A stretch of 26,264 nt of DNA, taken from contig NW_023365706.1 of assembly GCF_000003815.2 (NCBI RefSeq), positions 417,440 to 443,703 on the forward strand, given 5' to 3'. The DNA comes from Branchiostoma floridae (lineage: Eukaryota > Chordata > Leptocardii > Amphioxiformes > Branchiostomatidae). Below, piece after piece: positions 25,092-26,264 of the stretch. Within the stretch, counting starts at the first letter, position 1; every line of letters starts with the position of its first letter. The notes under the pieces are model-generated. The model saw nothing but the letters and a program-made list of their open reading frames with translations, was not told the origin of the DNA and ran no database searches. A program made the position numbers and the translations under genes.

Positions 25092-25811
25092 GGCCCACTT
25101 CAAACAGACAACACTTACATAGTCGTGCGACTGTTATTGACTATTCGTTGTGGGCAACGGTTGTCTTTAGACATGCGTTCAGAGTATTGCGGGACACCCG
25201 CGGCGCAGGATTCCACTGCGGTGCGTGCGTGCATGACCCACAGTGACCTCTTGCTTACAAATTAAAAATGGCGGGAGAATTCTTCATTTTCGTCATGCAG
25301 CAGATTACTATTCTTTTGCTTGCAAACAAACATTGTCCCCAACAAAGAATGACACAGAGACGGGAAAATCTGGAATTAAACCCGGCGTTCGTGGCCGCCG
25401 GTGGTATTACAGATTACTACTAGTATCATGAAGGATGTAGCCACTGGTGGCGGGGCATTGCGCTGGAACAGGCAGTTTCTGATGACAAAAATACGTTTCC
25501 ACTACTGACTGCATGGATATTTACGGAGAAAAATGCCCTTTCAGATAGAAAAAAACATGCTGCAGGCTTATTAGCATATGATCCAGTCCCGTCGCCGGCG
25601 ACGATTTTTCTTTAGACATGTGAGAAATAGTCGCGGACCCCCCGCTGAAGGGTCGCGCGACTGGGTCCGAGGTGGTCGCACGATGATTCCATAAAAACCC
25701 TCGCACGACTATTTTGATCCTCTTTAGACAGCCTAAAAATATTGTCGCCGGCAACGTTTTCAACAACAACAGTCGCACGACTATGAAAGTGTTGTCTGTC
25801 TAAAGTCGGCC
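25092..25811. mobile_element. 720-bp PIF/Harbinger-like non-autonomous element
   Basis: Terminal inverted repeats of about 50 bp (GGCCCACTTCAAACAGACAA and CATAGTCGTGCGACTGTT at the left; their complements at the right), flanked by the 3-bp repeat TAA at 25089-25091 and 25812-25814. TAA duplications and GG-starting ends are typical of PIF/Harbinger. The interior has GTCGCGCGACT palindromes and no transposase reading frame. Confidence 0.8.
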
Positions 25812-26035
25812 TAAGTCACATCAAATGTTTATCTTCAGATTATCAGGAACAAAGCTGGCTTCATCATCACAAAATTACCTTGCCAAGATCCTATAATGTG
25901 TTTCTTTCAACATTTCACTTCAGCAAATAACATCTTAAAAGCTGCACCAACTTAATTTGATGGTTCTTGCTATTAGTAAGTGGGCAGCATAAAAATAAAT
26001 GGTAGGTTGTGTAGAATCTGTACAAACTTATATAG

Positions 26036-26077
26036 AAGACCGCAAAAATTACAGTTACTGTAATTTTTGGCGTCTTA
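26036..26077. repeat. 42-bp near-perfect palindrome
   Basis: GCAAAAATTACAGT and ACTGTAATTTTTG face each other around one base, extended by AAGAC and GTCTT. It could be the tip of an old fold-back element. Confidence 0.75.
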
Positions 26078-26202
26078 AGTGTGTGTATTACAGTAGTAAG
26101 AACAGTTTGGGGAGGAAGCTTAAAGCTTTGTACCTTGCAATTGGTGCACACAATTTCTTTCAGGCCTCTACTGTTAGCCTGAGTATCATCCTCCGTAGTA
26201 AC

Positions 26203-26264
26203 CGCTGGCTCACGACTTTCGCTTGCTAAACAACGTGGAGAGGAAGCGAAAGTCGTGAGCCAGG
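26203..26264. mobile_element. Inverted repeat running off the window end
   Basis: CTGGCTCACGACTTTCGCTT and AAGCGAAAGTCGTGAGCCAG face each other over a 20-bp spacer at the very end. Either a hairpin or the inner edge of a larger element. Confidence 0.7.

Overview
The window is animal nuclear DNA from a compact, AT-rich, repeat-rich genome that is most likely a cephalochordate (amphioxus, Branchiostoma). That identification is an inference. It rests on an invertebrate-style FXR/LXR-like (NR1H group) nuclear receptor, short GT-AG exons, many small palindromic DNA elements, and minisatellites sitting on exon-intron junctions. Four runs of N (4953-5052, 7785-7924, 8247-8346, 15848-16114) show that it is a draft scaffold.

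The only protein-coding gene I can support is on the minus strand from 21982 down to 6907. In transcript order the exons are: second zinc finger of the DNA-binding domain (21842-21982), hinge plus start of the ligand-binding domain (20675-20901), helix 3 region (19617-19790), helix 4-5 region (10490-10574), helix 6-8 region (9871-9984), the end of the helix 10 exon running into an assembly gap (8204-8246), and the terminal AF-2 exon with the stop codon (6907-7002). Every junction I can check joins in frame with GT-AG sites. The first zinc finger and the A/B region are not visible up to 26264, and most of the helix 9-10 exon is lost in the gap at 8247-8346.

The striking feature is that almost every exon edge of this gene has been tandemly copied into the neighbouring intron, splice site included. 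The zinc-finger exon start is present about 4 times, the hinge exon end twice, the helix 3 exon start 4 times, the helix 6-8 exon end about 13 times (97-bp unit), the helix 10 exon end at least 11 times (41-bp unit), and the AF-2 exon start 3 times. In the better preserved copies, base differences from the live exon fall mainly at synonymous codon positions.

Region by region: 1-6700 is downstream of the gene and carries two large minisatellites, a palindromic element inserted into one of them, a PstI-rich array and a cluster of hAT-like non-autonomous elements with 8-bp target duplications. 6900-10600 holds the 3' half of the gene and the two big junction minisatellites. 10600-19600 is one 9-kb intron holding two inverted 430-bp elements with TTCCTGCAGGAA arrays, a tRNA-like SINE head and fold-back elements. 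19600-22430 holds the 5' half of the visible gene with its exon-edge copies. 22430-26264 has no gene I can support, only simple repeats and inverted-repeat elements, including a 720-bp PIF/Harbinger-like one.
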